From Carpediemonas membranifera (lineage: Eukaryota > Fornicata), in the NCBI GenBank assembly GCA_019828565.1, contig JAHDYR010000005.1:744001-808000 (forward strand): a stretch of 64,000 bases of DNA, read 5' to 3'. Of this stretch, positions 47,674-57,458 are shown in pieces. The number at the start of each line of letters is the position of its first letter. Within the stretch, counting starts at the first letter, position 1. Under the pieces are notes generated by a model. The model worked only from the letters and a program-made list of their open reading frames with translations, was not told where the DNA came from and ran no database searches. The translations under genes were made by a program, and so were the position numbers.

Positions 47674-47907
47674 GTGGGAGGGAGTAGGTTTGAGTATCTG
47701 GTTAGTTTGTAAATGGTGGTGGCGCGGTTTGATGCTGACTGGCTTGTTGTGTTGTTCAACCCCAGACATCCGCTCATCGTTTGCAGTATTTATCCAGTTA
47801 TACGCACGCATGCATGGCTATGTACTCTACCTGTCCCAGCGTTGTCCCAGCGTCATCCCGGCCGACGACACTTATCCTGCTCATCGCGATCGTCGAATCA
47901 TCACACA

Positions 47908-50382
47908 ATGGCGCCATGGCATCGTGGCGCTTTCACCGCTATAATCACATTTTTGCTCTCTATACTCTCCATTATCTCATCTGTTACCTCTGCTGAGGTC
48001 CATACCGGCCTGAACGACTCCACCGTTGTCTTTTTCGGCGGAAACATCCGCGCGGAGCTTGGAACTGACTCTGCTATTGCGCCACCAGCTATTCCAGACT
48101 ACCTCCCTCTCAAAAACCCAGTCGCCATCTCCCTCTCCAAGGAGCTGCACGCCTTCTCTATCCTCCTTGCCAACGACTCGACGATCTTCACGGCTGGGGA
48201 CAACAACCTGTGCCAGCTCGGCCGGGAGACCGCGAACTACCAGTTCTTACCGATGCTGACCCCGACCGTCCCCGTGTACGCTGTCACCAAGGTGTACGCC
48301 GGCTCACAGCATGCCTTCCTACTCTCGGAGACTGGTGAGGCGTACGGCTGGGGCCGTGCCGACAGCGGCCAGCTAGCTATGGGTCCTGTCGGCGGTGTGG
48401 ACCACGAGTGCATTCCCGTCGGCATCCCCCTCCTCGGAGCCGTGACGGACGTCGCCATTGGGGCAGCGAGGACGCTCTTTATCGTTGATAATGCTCTTGT
48501 CGGCGCTGGTTCTAATGCGTACAGCTCCCTTGGCCTGGGCGATGACGTCGTCGAGGTGGTCTACCCCACATACATCCCCCTCCCGGACGGCGTGGTCCCC
48601 GCGAAGATCAGGACCAGCAACGCCATGGCCTCGGTCCTCATCAGTGCGGACGGCGACCTCTACGTCACCGGCATGTTCAATGGGATAAGGTTCCACGGGT
48701 TCACCAAGGTTCCCACCCCGGAGCCCATGCGGGAGCTCGAGATCTATGAGTCAATCCTCGCTGTCTCGGTCACAGGCAGACTGTACGGCATGGGCCCGAA
48801 CAACGCCTATGAGCTCTTCCTCGGGGACAACATCCCCAGACACGCCCTGGCCTTCACGGGGCTGACCAACGTTTCGTCCGTCGGCATGGGAGCACACTAC
48901 AGCTTCGCCGTCATAGCAGACGAGGCGGGCGACCTCCAGCTGTGGGGCGTTGGCCTGGCCATAAGCGACCGGTTGGGGTCCTTCCGCCCCTCGAACGACC
49001 CCGCCCTGCTCTACCAGCGCACGCCCCTCCGCGTGGACACACCGGGCGGGCCCATCGGCCGCTACTACGAGTTCGCCACCGGCCAGACCTCGACTGCGCT
49101 GATCCACTCGCCCCAGCCCCTGCAGATCCCCGCGGGCCGGCAGAGCTGTGGTCCGGGGTTCTACGTCTACGTCAACCGGTGCGTCCGGGTCCCCCCAGGC
49201 TTCGTCCAGCCCAAGGACGGCAACATTCCGTGGGAGCAGGTCAAGTGGTGCGGCGTTGGCCTCTACCAGCCCTTCGTCGGGGCGACCCGCTGCCTCGAGG
49301 CGTCCCCGGATGACTGCGGGCCTGGTTCACTGTTCCTGCCCTTTGATGATAGACCACACGCCGCGGAGTGTCTCCAGCTGACGTTCTCAGATCTGGACTT
49401 TAGCTGCCCCATATCTTTTGGAGCCCCGTTTTATCTCAGTAGGTTTGAATCTGTCACGTTCAACCAAGGGCAGACGATCGTCGACTTTATAGATGGCGCA
49501 GCCATCATTGTGATGGTCTTGGACAGTCCGATCGCCCAGGCCGGGACGTACGAGCTCCAGTTCCACCGCAGATCCGACCCGGACCGGCACCAGCCGTTCC
49601 AGGTGGAGCTCGACACGGCGGTGTGGTTCAGTAACATCACCGTGTTCTCTATCAATGGGCCCAACGTCGAGGCATACGTCCCTGCCAAGATGTGCCCGAG
49701 GACGATGGTCGGCTTCTTCGGCAGCACGGTCACCATCTTCGACAGCCTGACCACCGTGCCGTCAATGCCCTACGAGGTGGCCTGCCAATACGAGGCAGAG
49801 CCCATCACGGCGGCCCACGTCGCCCAGCTCGACCTGACGCTCACGGGCCTGCCCCCAACCCTTTCCCCGGCCGACAGCATGAGCACCCTCACCCTGTGCA
49901 TCGAGTCGGGGCTGCTGGACTTCGAGCAGGGCCTGCACGTGTACCTCGAGTCGCCCTGGGCCGTACTCATCCAGTCGGGGGCCGCCCAGTACAAGGCCCC
50001 GGTCGACCTTGTTAACGGTGGCCTGTGCGCCAACATCACGCTGTTCTTTACGAACCTTGCCGGTGCAGACCCCACTGACTCGTCGGCCGTGGGCCCTAAT
50101 CTCTTCGTGCTCGACGGGGACTCGGTCACCTTCACTGCGGTGTTCGACACGATCCCCTGCTACACTGTCACACTGTCTGTCGGGCCTACACACGACAGAG
50201 GCGCCGCATCTGCTGTGCTCGAGGCCATGGAGGGCGCGGCGGCTGTCGTGTTCGCCTTGTCGCCGCTGCTGGTCATCCAGGCCGTGCTGCTCGCTGGGCT
50301 GGCCGGGATGGGCGTCACGGTGTACGGCATCCGTATGCAGAAACTGAAGGAGCAGGCCAGAAGGAATCTGATCCTTATTTAG
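47908..50382 (+). CDS. secreted or type I membrane protein with RCC1-repeat ectodomain
   Basis: The ATG at 47908 starts a clear signal peptide (MAPWHRGAFTAIITFLLSIL...SVTSA), so the longer open frame from 47713 is not used. The 824-residue product has RCC1-like repeats to about residue 400 (FTAGDNNLCQLG, AYGWGRADSGQLAMG, GAGSNAYSSLGLG, LQLWGVGLA). A Cys-rich segment with six or more cysteines follows, then a beta-rich region and one membrane helix near the end (SPLLVIQAVLLAGLAGMGV), with a basic tail of about 20 residues. An RCC1 propeller outside the cell or in the secretory lumen is uncommon; the layout resembles a surface receptor. The ligand is unknown. Confidence 0.82.
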   Translation: MAPWHRGAFTAIITFLLSILSIISSVTSAEVHTGLNDSTVVFFGGNIRAELGTDSAIAPPAIPDYLPLKNPVAISLSKELHAFSILLANDSTIFTAGDNNLCQLGRETANYQFLPMLTPTVPVYAVTKVYAGSQHAFLLSETGEAYGWGRADSGQLAMGPVGGVDHECIPVGIPLLGAVTDVAIGAARTLFIVDNALVGAGSNAYSSLGLGDDVVEVVYPTYIPLPDGVVPAKIRTSNAMASVLISADGDLYVTGMFNGIRFHGFTKVPTPEPMRELEIYESILAVSVTGRLYGMGPNNAYELFLGDNIPRHALAFTGLTNVSSVGMGAHYSFAVIADEAGDLQLWGVGLAISDRLGSFRPSNDPALLYQRTPLRVDTPGGPIGRYYEFATGQTSTALIHSPQPLQIPAGRQSCGPGFYVYVNRCVRVPPGFVQPKDGNIPWEQVKWCGVGLYQPFVGATRCLEASPDDCGPGSLFLPFDDRPHAAECLQLTFSDLDFSCPISFGAPFYLSRFESVTFNQGQTIVDFIDGAAIIVMVLDSPIAQAGTYELQFHRRSDPDRHQPFQVELDTAVWFSNITVFSINGPNVEAYVPAKMCPRTMVGFFGSTVTIFDSLTTVPSMPYEVACQYEAEPITAAHVAQLDLTLTGLPPTLSPADSMSTLTLCIESGLLDFEQGLHVYLESPWAVLIQSGAAQYKAPVDLVNGGLCANITLFFTNLAGADPTDSSAVGPNLFVLDGDSVTFTAVFDTIPCYTVTLSVGPTHDRGAASAVLEAMEGAAAVVFALSPLLVIQAVLLAGLAGMGVTVYGIRMQKLKEQARRNLILI

Positions 50383-50527
50383 TGAATTTAGACCCGTAAA
50401 ATTGCCGGGAGAGTTTTGTGCCTCAGGCATGCGACCATCATGGTTCAGCCCTGGTGTTGGACGGGATCCCATGCCGCTGCCCCGGTGCGGCTGGTCGTTG
50501 CCCGGGTCGGGCAGTCTAGCCTGACAC

Positions 50528-51298
50528 ATGGCCAATCACCGCCCGATGGTTAAGGAGCAGCGTCCTGCTCTCAGAACGCCCGATAAGTATCTTTTGAACC
50601 TCAATGGCGCAGTTCCCCTTCTCATCGTCGCCATCTCCGTTTTCATGAGCCTCTGCGGCACCATCGTCAACTACCTGCTCTCCCCTGTCGCTAGGAACTA
50701 CCTTCCCACCATATCCGAGGCTGCGCTTCAGAGCAAGCCCGTCTATGGCGTTACCATGTGTGTCGCTGGTCTCACGCTCCCCCTCGGCGCGTTCATCATC
50801 ACTCGCCGTATTGCCCCGCGCCATCCCGCCGCCACCGTGCCCGTCCTCGCTCTCGCCCTGGTCGCCAGTGCCGGTGTGATGTACCAGGGCATCATTCCCC
50901 TTGACATGACGCTGTCGATGGACACGCACCGGGCTGCGGCTGGCGTGTTCTTCGCCGCGGCGTTCGTCCTTTGCTGCTTCCTCGTTGTTCTCGAGTTCAC
51001 ATGCCGCCGTGTGACGCTTGCTGCAGTCGCCCGTGTCCTCCTCATCGCCACTATCGTCGGCACCGGTGTCGCCGTGCCCCTGGTCGTCGGTGACGCCCTC
51101 AACAACGTCAACTTCTCTCGGGTTGAAGAGATGAACGAGACCGAGCTGCCGGCCAACGCCCTGACCAAGGCAGCTATTGTTCAGTGGACGCTTGTGTCGA
51201 CACTCATCGCGTTCGCGGCATCGTACCTCCCCGACGCCAGGAAGATGAGGCTGTCGGTGGTTGCAGCCGGGACCCGGGTTGGAGAGAAGGACGAGTAG
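50528..51298 (+). CDS. Frag1/DRAM/Sfk1-family six-helix membrane protein
   Basis: The 256-residue product has six hydrophobic segments, near residues 27-50, 74-92, 104-120, 138-155, 165-180 and 215-230. It also has the family's conserved loop after the first helix, here RNYLPTISEAALQSKPVYG, comparable to the LPYISD segment of DRAM and PGAP2. Members act in autophagy, plasma-membrane lipid organisation or GPI-lipid remodelling; which applies here cannot be told. The start is the first ATG. Confidence 0.78.
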   Translation: MANHRPMVKEQRPALRTPDKYLLNLNGAVPLLIVAISVFMSLCGTIVNYLLSPVARNYLPTISEAALQSKPVYGVTMCVAGLTLPLGAFIITRRIAPRHPAATVPVLALALVASAGVMYQGIIPLDMTLSMDTHRAAAGVFFAAAFVLCCFLVVLEFTCRRVTLAAVARVLLIATIVGTGVAVPLVVGDALNNVNFSRVEEMNETELPANALTKAAIVQWTLVSTLIAFAASYLPDARKMRLSVVAAGTRVGEKDE

Positions 51299-52526
51299 TT
51301 TAAACGATTTGCACATGGCTGTTCGAGTTGGGTCGACGGTCGCAGTCAAGCCAAGCGTTGGTGTGACGAAGTGTATCCTCAAAAGATCAACACGCCCGAC
51401 CCCCATTTGTCAATGGGAGGCTTGCCCCACCTCGGGCTCAGTGGTGTTGTCATTATCTGTCTGATTGCTCGGAAAGTGACACAAGTCCGGGCCTGCTCAA
51501 GGCAGAAATCACATGTATAGGGTAAAGGCATTGCCAAGTATTGGGTCGACAGCAACGGATTTGTAGTTGTCATCTGGTTGTGTTTGCCTCGCATATCAAT
51601 CACTTCAGCTCGGGGTGAGGGGTTTCCTGTTCAAAGATCGAACTGAAACACTCGATCAAACAGCTCTAAGTGATTCAGGCCCAACGGTTGACTCAATCTC
51701 GATTATTCGCTCAGTCAACCACTATCTCACATTGATTGCAGGGGGTGCCCATGCCAATCATCCGAAGACTACTATTGCTTGCCGGGCGTGTGTCAGAAGT
51801 ACGATCGTTGGGCCGACTCGGAGCCTCCAGGTGCAGCTTTAAGACTTCACCAAGGCCCACCTCTGATCACACAACAAGAGTGACAGTCTCAGTCGCGTTC
51901 AGGAAGTTTATGTCTGAGGAGCTGGGGCGACGGTGTCGGGAATGGCTATCCACTGGGTGTATTTCATTCTTCTGCTCACCTGCTAGGCGATCCGAGCCTC
52001 GTCATCTCAACTCGACCGGCCGATGCGATCGTGAACATGTGGTTGGCGTCCATGACAGCGATCGAGTCCCCTCCAAACACAAGAGCAGGCCTGCGTCGTA
52101 AAGCTGGCTATAAGTAATGGTCACATTGTAGCCCTATGTGTTGCGAACCCCAGGTGCTCCGTAGTCGTTTTCGTCGCGTCTCGTTGCGAGCTGCCAATGC
52201 GAACTCCGTGACGAAGAAACGACGACATCAATAGAAGCAAGCAAATGGGAACGCAGGTGAACATTTCTCACGGAGAACCAGTGTATGAGGACACAGCACG
52301 CAATAGGAAGCTGGGCCGCGTCGGACAGCCCCGTCGGAACTCTTACCACAGGCACGCGGATGTGAAGTAAAGAAACGCGTTTGTAATGAGGTAGTTTGGG
52401 AAGATTGGAGCTCTATTGGCCACGCATCCCAGGATTTCAGCACTGGGCCTTCATTTGCTGTGTGCAGATTATGTGCCAGCTCTACCGCCCATTTTATAGC
52501 ATGCTAGTCTATATATACACGCTTCC
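51299..52526. other. gene-poor stretch, 1.2 kb
   Basis: Short overlapping frames occur on both strands (the longest 121 codons at 51736-52101 +), but none shows a motif or a composition like the neighbouring genes. This is the longest gap outside the retroelement region, and it lies between convergent genes. Confidence 0.5.
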
Positions 52527-55500
52527 TCAGGACAGAAGGACCTCAACCCGCCCGATGACCGACCGGATCTGCTCCACAGCCACGTTGCATTGCCGGGCGA
52601 TCGTCGCCAGCTCACTCCTCGGCAGGCACAGCAGCCGAGCTACAAGGTCCCCGTCGATCGCGTGCTTCCCGGGCGAGTACACGTTCGTCGGCAGCTCGGC
52701 GAGCCCGTACTTCCTCCTCGAGGCGTAGAGCCGCGCCGCAGTCGACAACTGGGACAGAATGGCGTACTGGGAGGCCGGCACAGTTGTCACGAGACCCATG
52801 GCCCCCGTCGAGGTCGCAGTCAGACACACGTCCGCCGGGGCCCGTGCCAGCGCCCCGTCCAGTAGCCTGGGCCTGGGACAGAAGACGCCCCGCAGCAGAC
52901 GTGTGACGTGCACCCTGAAGGGCATCTCGTTTGTCACCACCAGCCGCTCCGTGGCCCTGGCCTGGGCCCGGGGGCTGATGCCGCCGTCTGATTCAGAATC
53001 CGAGTCGCACAGGTCGCGGGGCGGGGACTTGGCCGGGAGCAGCGTCGTGCGGCCCTCCCGCTGCATGGCGAGGAGCCTGCTGTCGTCTGTCACGCAGAGG
53101 ACAGTGTCGTCTGTCACCGCCACGGCGTCGAACACGGGCCGGGCCGGGCCCTGCTCGTCCACGGCGAGGATGGTGCCGTCATGGCTGATTATCGACACAG
53201 CGCCGGCCCACTCCACGGCCAGCACGCCGCCTGCGATGGGGGAGAGCTGCACCACGGTCGAGCCGAGGAATGACTTCACAGTCCCGATCGGCTTGGCCAC
53301 CACCAGGGTCTCGGCGGGCGGAGGGGCGATGGGCTGGGGCTCGGTGTGGGTCAGGCCCGGGTACGGCTCCTGCAGGGGCAGCAGGTCGAAGGACCCGATA
53401 TCTGGCAGCTCCGTCGTGCGCTTCAGGGCGACGGGGGCACGGCGGAGGAGTAGGTCGGTGGTGACTGTCTCGAGTCGGAGTGTCTGGACGAGGGTGTTCT
53501 CGGCAATGGCGATAAAGTCGTCGTTGACGGTGATTGCGGTCGGTGTATCTATTAAGGGTATCTGGGTGATCTCGGCGATCTTCATTTCGTTGCTCTCGTC
53601 CACCTCGAGCTGATAAACGACCACACGCGGCATGGTAGCCTTGCCGTGGACCATGGTCACCTGCCCCAGTAGGATCAGCGGCCTGCCGCTTGACTCGAAC
53701 GGCTTGATCGCCGTCACCCGTGTGTCTTCGGGCAGCGGGCAGACCAGCACAGGGTCGAGCGTTTCCCCGTCGACCACGTGGATCACGGGACCGTCGGCCA
53801 CGATGACAGCGACGCGGTGGAAGTGGCTGTATGCGATGAGCCTGGGGGCGGTGGGCAGGTGTCGACTTGTCCACGAGATGCCGAGACAGAGTCGGGCCTG
53901 TGTGAGCTTCATCGAGCAGACACCCCTGGCTGGGTCATCGACGACTGTCAGCAGGGGCGCGAGGGTCAGGAACTGCGGCACAGACGGGCTCGTCAGCTCG
54001 GACCCCGTCATAAACATCGAGCAGGGGTCAAACGACGACGCCAGCGAGGTGATTCGGCGCTTGTGCACGAGCGAGGGGGTCATGAGAGTCGGCGGGGGCG
54101 GGGTCAGCAGCGGGGCCGCGGAGACGACGTTGCCCAGCGGCACGAGGGGCACGACACGCACTCGGCGGTCGGACACGAAGACCACAGCGGACCGGGTCGA
54201 CGTGGCGATGAAGGAGGTGCTGTTGGTGCCGCTCGCAGGGTGCAGACGGACGTCGGTGTCGCCGACTTGGTGCAGAGTCGGATCGGTGGGACCCCGCGGG
54301 GAGATGAACGACGAGAGCAGCTTGCCGTCAGACAGACCGGCGAGGAGCAGGCTGGTGTTGGTGCCAGTGGACACGAGCTGGGCGCTTCTCGGGACCGCGG
54401 GGACGTCGGCGATCTCCCAGAGCCTGTTCCCGAGCTGACCGGTGAGGCTGTAGCACGCGATAGAGTTGCTGACCCAGCGACCGACGACGAGGCCCGCGTC
54501 TGTGATCTTGAGCACAGAAGGCTCCGCCCCGACATCGATCGAGGCGACCTGAACGAGGGCGTCCGACGCGTGGATGTTGATGGCGTAGACCCCCACCCTC
54601 GTCCCGGCCCCCACGCACAGCAGCCACTTGCCCCCACATGGGCCCACGGCGGCGGTGCCGAAGGGGGCGTCGGGGCATGGGACAGACGCCCGGCACGCGG
54701 CATGGCCCAGGGCGCCGGGACCGAGAATCAGACGGGCCTCTGCGGCGGTGACCTGGACAACGAGCTCGTCGGAGTCGTCGGGGCAGGCCTGGGCGACCAG
54801 GAGGGAGCGGTCGGGCAGCAGATGGGCGCCTAAAGCTGCGGAGTTGTGGAAGGCGAGGGCGCCGCTGTCAGTGCCCATTTCCACGGAGAAAAGACGCGTG
54901 CGGTTGTGCGTGACGAATGAGAGCGCGGCAAACAGCTGCGGCGTCTCTTTTCCCAGTGTGAACGTGAAGAGGTCCGGGTAGCCCTCGATGTCGGGCCCAG
55001 CAGCGAGTAAATCATCGCAGAGGAAGCCCAGTGCACCAGAGGACACCCTGCTATCCGGTCCCTCGCCCGTCACGGCCAGGACGACGTCGTGGTCGCGGTC
55101 CGACGGGTCGACGCACACCGCGTCCGTCAGGGACCCGGGGTTTTCGCAGAAGACGTGGTCGTGCACCACCGCCTCGAGGTCGTCCGTCGCATCAGACGCG
55201 TCCAGTCTCATCAGCATGGCGGGGCCGGTGGTCGACCCGGCGTACAGCCACGACGCCCGAGACGTGTGGTAGGCCGACATCGCAGTAACCCGGGGCAGGG
55301 TGGCCATCGTCCGCAGTCGTCTCGCCGTGAACTGCCGATCGATGCTGACCGCCGGCTGGGTGGCCGTGTGGGCCTCGGCATACCTCAGACGGACCAGCCC
55401 GGCCGTCGAGGCCAGGATGACGCTGGAGACGGCGGGGCAGATCGTGTAGGATAGGAATGGGCCCAGGACGGGCAGGGCGAGAGATGAGGTCTGGCCGTCA

Positions 55501-56348
55501 AACGCGGAGAGGCGCAGCTCGGTCGGGCCTGCCACAGCGACGCCGAAGACCGCGTTGGGGAGCGGGATCAGGAGGGTACTATCCGGACTGAGCCCCCGGA
55601 CACTGTACGGCCCCTGCTCGAGTCTTATCGTACCGTTGTCACCGCGCCTGACTTCACACAGGGTCAGCACGGACGATTCGAGGCCCCTCGCCAGGACGGC
55701 CAGCACGGGCGGCCCGGTGAACGGTACCGGGGCGGGGTAGAGGAAGTCCATGCCGACCACGGTGCCTCTGGCCTTGGCTGGCGTCTGGCCGCCGAGTGGC
55801 GTTGGGAGTGGCTGGGCGGTGTGCTCGACAGCCACGGCGAGGTGGGGAGTGTCGAGCCGACCCGCCACGGTAACGTCGAGGAGATGCGCGGTGTACACTT
55901 CCTCTGCCCCCCCGGGGAGCATGGCGGCGATGATGCGGGACTGCCCGTCAGACACGGCGGTGAGGTGAACTCTGTCGTGGGGGCCGGCGGCGTAAGGGAG
56001 TGGCGCATGGTGCACGTCGTCCATGAGAACACCCTCGGTGCTGCCTACAAACTCAACGAGACACCAGTGGCCAGCGGTGGCGAAGCATAGGAGGTCGGGA
56101 CGGTCGCCGAAGCCAGGAACAGTGCACGCGGCCTCAATCGTTGCGTAAGATGTGAATGTGTTGATCAGATGAAGCTGCTTGTCGTCGACGCACTTGCTTG
56201 GATCGGCCCAGAGCTCGACTGAGTTGTGTTTCACGATTAGCAGAAGCTCAAGGCCGCTGATGAAGTTGCCGGTGAGGGAACAGACGACGCCAGCGCTTTC
56301 TACGATTGTTCGACAGTAATACTTCGAATCCGGCGCGTTTGGCTCCAT
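52527..56348 (-). CDS. CPSF1: CPSF160-like cleavage and polyadenylation factor (CPSF A subunit)
   Basis: The ATG at 56346-56348 (MEPNAPDSKYY) gives 1273 residues; an upstream ATG at 56450 would add 34 polar residues. The protein is built of beta-propeller strands throughout, as in the CPSF160/DDB1/SF3B3 family. Its C-terminus shows the family's final domain: GLVTTVPASQYAILSQL, then AIDGDLVARLL and PRSELATIARQ, where human CPSF160 has a closely similar Asp-Gly-Glu-Leu and ERSELAKK segment. The protein scaffolds the mRNA 3'-end processing complex that recognises the poly(A) signal in the nucleus. DDB1 or SF3B3 are less likely because of that ending. Confidence 0.8.
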   Translation of the reverse strand: MEPNAPDSKYYCRTIVESAGVVCSLTGNFISGLELLLIVKHNSVELWADPSKCVDDKQLHLINTFTSYATIEAACTVPGFGDRPDLLCFATAGHWCLVEFVGSTEGVLMDDVHHAPLPYAAGPHDRVHLTAVSDGQSRIIAAMLPGGAEEVYTAHLLDVTVAGRLDTPHLAVAVEHTAQPLPTPLGGQTPAKARGTVVGMDFLYPAPVPFTGPPVLAVLARGLESSVLTLCEVRRGDNGTIRLEQGPYSVRGLSPDSTLLIPLPNAVFGVAVAGPTELRLSAFDGQTSSLALPVLGPFLSYTICPAVSSVILASTAGLVRLRYAEAHTATQPAVSIDRQFTARRLRTMATLPRVTAMSAYHTSRASWLYAGSTTGPAMLMRLDASDATDDLEAVVHDHVFCENPGSLTDAVCVDPSDRDHDVVLAVTGEGPDSRVSSGALGFLCDDLLAAGPDIEGYPDLFTFTLGKETPQLFAALSFVTHNRTRLFSVEMGTDSGALAFHNSAALGAHLLPDRSLLVAQACPDDSDELVVQVTAAEARLILGPGALGHAACRASVPCPDAPFGTAAVGPCGGKWLLCVGAGTRVGVYAINIHASDALVQVASIDVGAEPSVLKITDAGLVVGRWVSNSIACYSLTGQLGNRLWEIADVPAVPRSAQLVSTGTNTSLLLAGLSDGKLLSSFISPRGPTDPTLHQVGDTDVRLHPASGTNSTSFIATSTRSAVVFVSDRRVRVVPLVPLGNVVSAAPLLTPPPPTLMTPSLVHKRRITSLASSFDPCSMFMTGSELTSPSVPQFLTLAPLLTVVDDPARGVCSMKLTQARLCLGISWTSRHLPTAPRLIAYSHFHRVAVIVADGPVIHVVDGETLDPVLVCPLPEDTRVTAIKPFESSGRPLILLGQVTMVHGKATMPRVVVYQLEVDESNEMKIAEITQIPLIDTPTAITVNDDFIAIAENTLVQTLRLETVTTDLLLRRAPVALKRTTELPDIGSFDLLPLQEPYPGLTHTEPQPIAPPPAETLVVAKPIGTVKSFLGSTVVQLSPIAGGVLAVEWAGAVSIISHDGTILAVDEQGPARPVFDAVAVTDDTVLCVTDDSRLLAMQREGRTTLLPAKSPPRDLCDSDSESDGGISPRAQARATERLVVTNEMPFRVHVTRLLRGVFCPRPRLLDGALARAPADVCLTATSTGAMGLVTTVPASQYAILSQLSTAARLYASRRKYGLAELPTNVYSPGKHAIDGDLVARLLCLPRSELATIARQCNVAVEQIRSVIGRVEVLLS

Positions 56349-56457
56349 CTGCTCGTCAATGGATTGTCTATGTGATTGCGCTTGAGCTCGATTGCGATTT
56401 TCGGGTTGACCAGGCTCGCAGATGCCGTGTGAATGGGCCCGATTATGCATGGTTGGG

Positions 56458-56562
56458 ATGGCTGACCCATCAATATCGGAAGTTCAGGTCAAATCCATCA
56501 ATGCTTGTGAAAATGAGCTTAGAGAAGAGCTGAAGAAGAATGGGCATGACCGGACAGGTTAG
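56458..56562 (+). CDS. small SAP-like reading frame or first exon
   Basis: The 34-codon frame (MADPSISEVQV...) contains ENELREELKKNGHDRTG, which resembles the core helix of a SAP nucleic-acid-binding motif. It ends at TAG in a possible donor site (acag|gttagg, donor at 56558). A short GT...AG segment to 56585 would extend it by about 16 residues but does not connect to the next frame at 56645. It lies 110 bp from the divergent CPSF160-like start. It may be a true small protein, an exon or chance. Confidence 0.35.
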   Translation: MADPSISEVQVKSINACENELREELKKNGHDRTG

Positions 56563-56644
56563 GCTGAGGTGGGCGTCCACTATAGCAGCTCAACGGGCTT
56601 TCAAATATGCGAGCAGATTATGCGCTAATCATTGAAACGACCTG

Positions 56645-56914
56645 ATGGTTACCGAGGTTCAGGCACCCACAGAGGCAATTCAAGAGATTCTTAAGGCACA
56701 GCACAAGCGTGTATTGTCATTTACAGACTCCGTTTCTCGCGAGAACCTTGAGAAGGCCGAAGAAATCGAAATGAAGAAGAAGAGCACGAAGAAGAACCTT
56801 GTTGCGGCAGCCGATGGTAGCAAAATCGCCGCCAAGGCCAAAGAAACTTACGCCAAGAGACTGAAGAAGCAGCACCGCTCCAAGAAGGCCCCGAAGAAGG
56901 CGACCATGACCTGA
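56645..56914 (+). CDS. small lysine-rich basic protein
   Basis: The 89-residue frame starts at ATG 56645. It has a helical first half (EAIQEILKAQHKRVLSF) and a strongly basic second half ending KRLKKQHRSKKAPKKATMT. The composition suggests a nucleolar, chromatin or ribosome-associated protein, but no family is recognised. Codon choice (AAG-rich lysines) fits an expressed gene. Confidence 0.6.
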   Translation: MVTEVQAPTEAIQEILKAQHKRVLSFTDSVSRENLEKAEEIEMKKKSTKKNLVAAADGSKIAAKAKETYAKRLKKQHRSKKAPKKATMT

Positions 56915-57458
56915 GGCCCCCAGAGCCGGCCCGGCCACAGAAGCACCGAACCATCCTAAATTTATCGCGGTTCTCTGTCTCTTGAGTGGCCTCATCGGGA
57001 ATGACTCCGGTCCCCCGGTTTCCGATGACGGAGAGGTGCCGGGAGATATCATCACATGAATGGGGCTCATCGTGGGCCAGATGCGGAACGAAAGCCATGC
57101 ACTAGGTCAATCTTGCAGCCTCATATAGATTTGGTTTTCGATACCCGATTCGGGCCAGACCAAAATTGACCGACTGGCGGAAAATTGTTTCCCGCACGCC
57201 AGACGACTCTGTGGCTTTTTCCATCCAGTAGTGGCCTTCTTAAACTGGTCAGGGACCGGTGCCGTTGGCTGTCAGGACCGCAACTTGTCACCCGAAAAGT
57301 TAGGGCCCTCTCTACCGGTCAAAAACGGGCCATCATTATCGAGCATGGTTCGTATCGCACCACAATGCGGCCAAATTAGACACTAAGGTCGCCGATTACG
57401 TCAGATTTTTTAAGACGATTTTTCTACATCTGCACTTTCGAGATCTAGTCGCATTTCA
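56915..57458. other. intergenic region
   Basis: These 544 bp separate two + strand genes. No RNA gene or repeat is recognised. Confidence 0.5.

Noticed and set aside
51736-52101. 121-codon + strand frame in the 1.2-kb gap
   Set aside because: It has no motif, a skewed Arg/Ser composition and competing frames on both strands.
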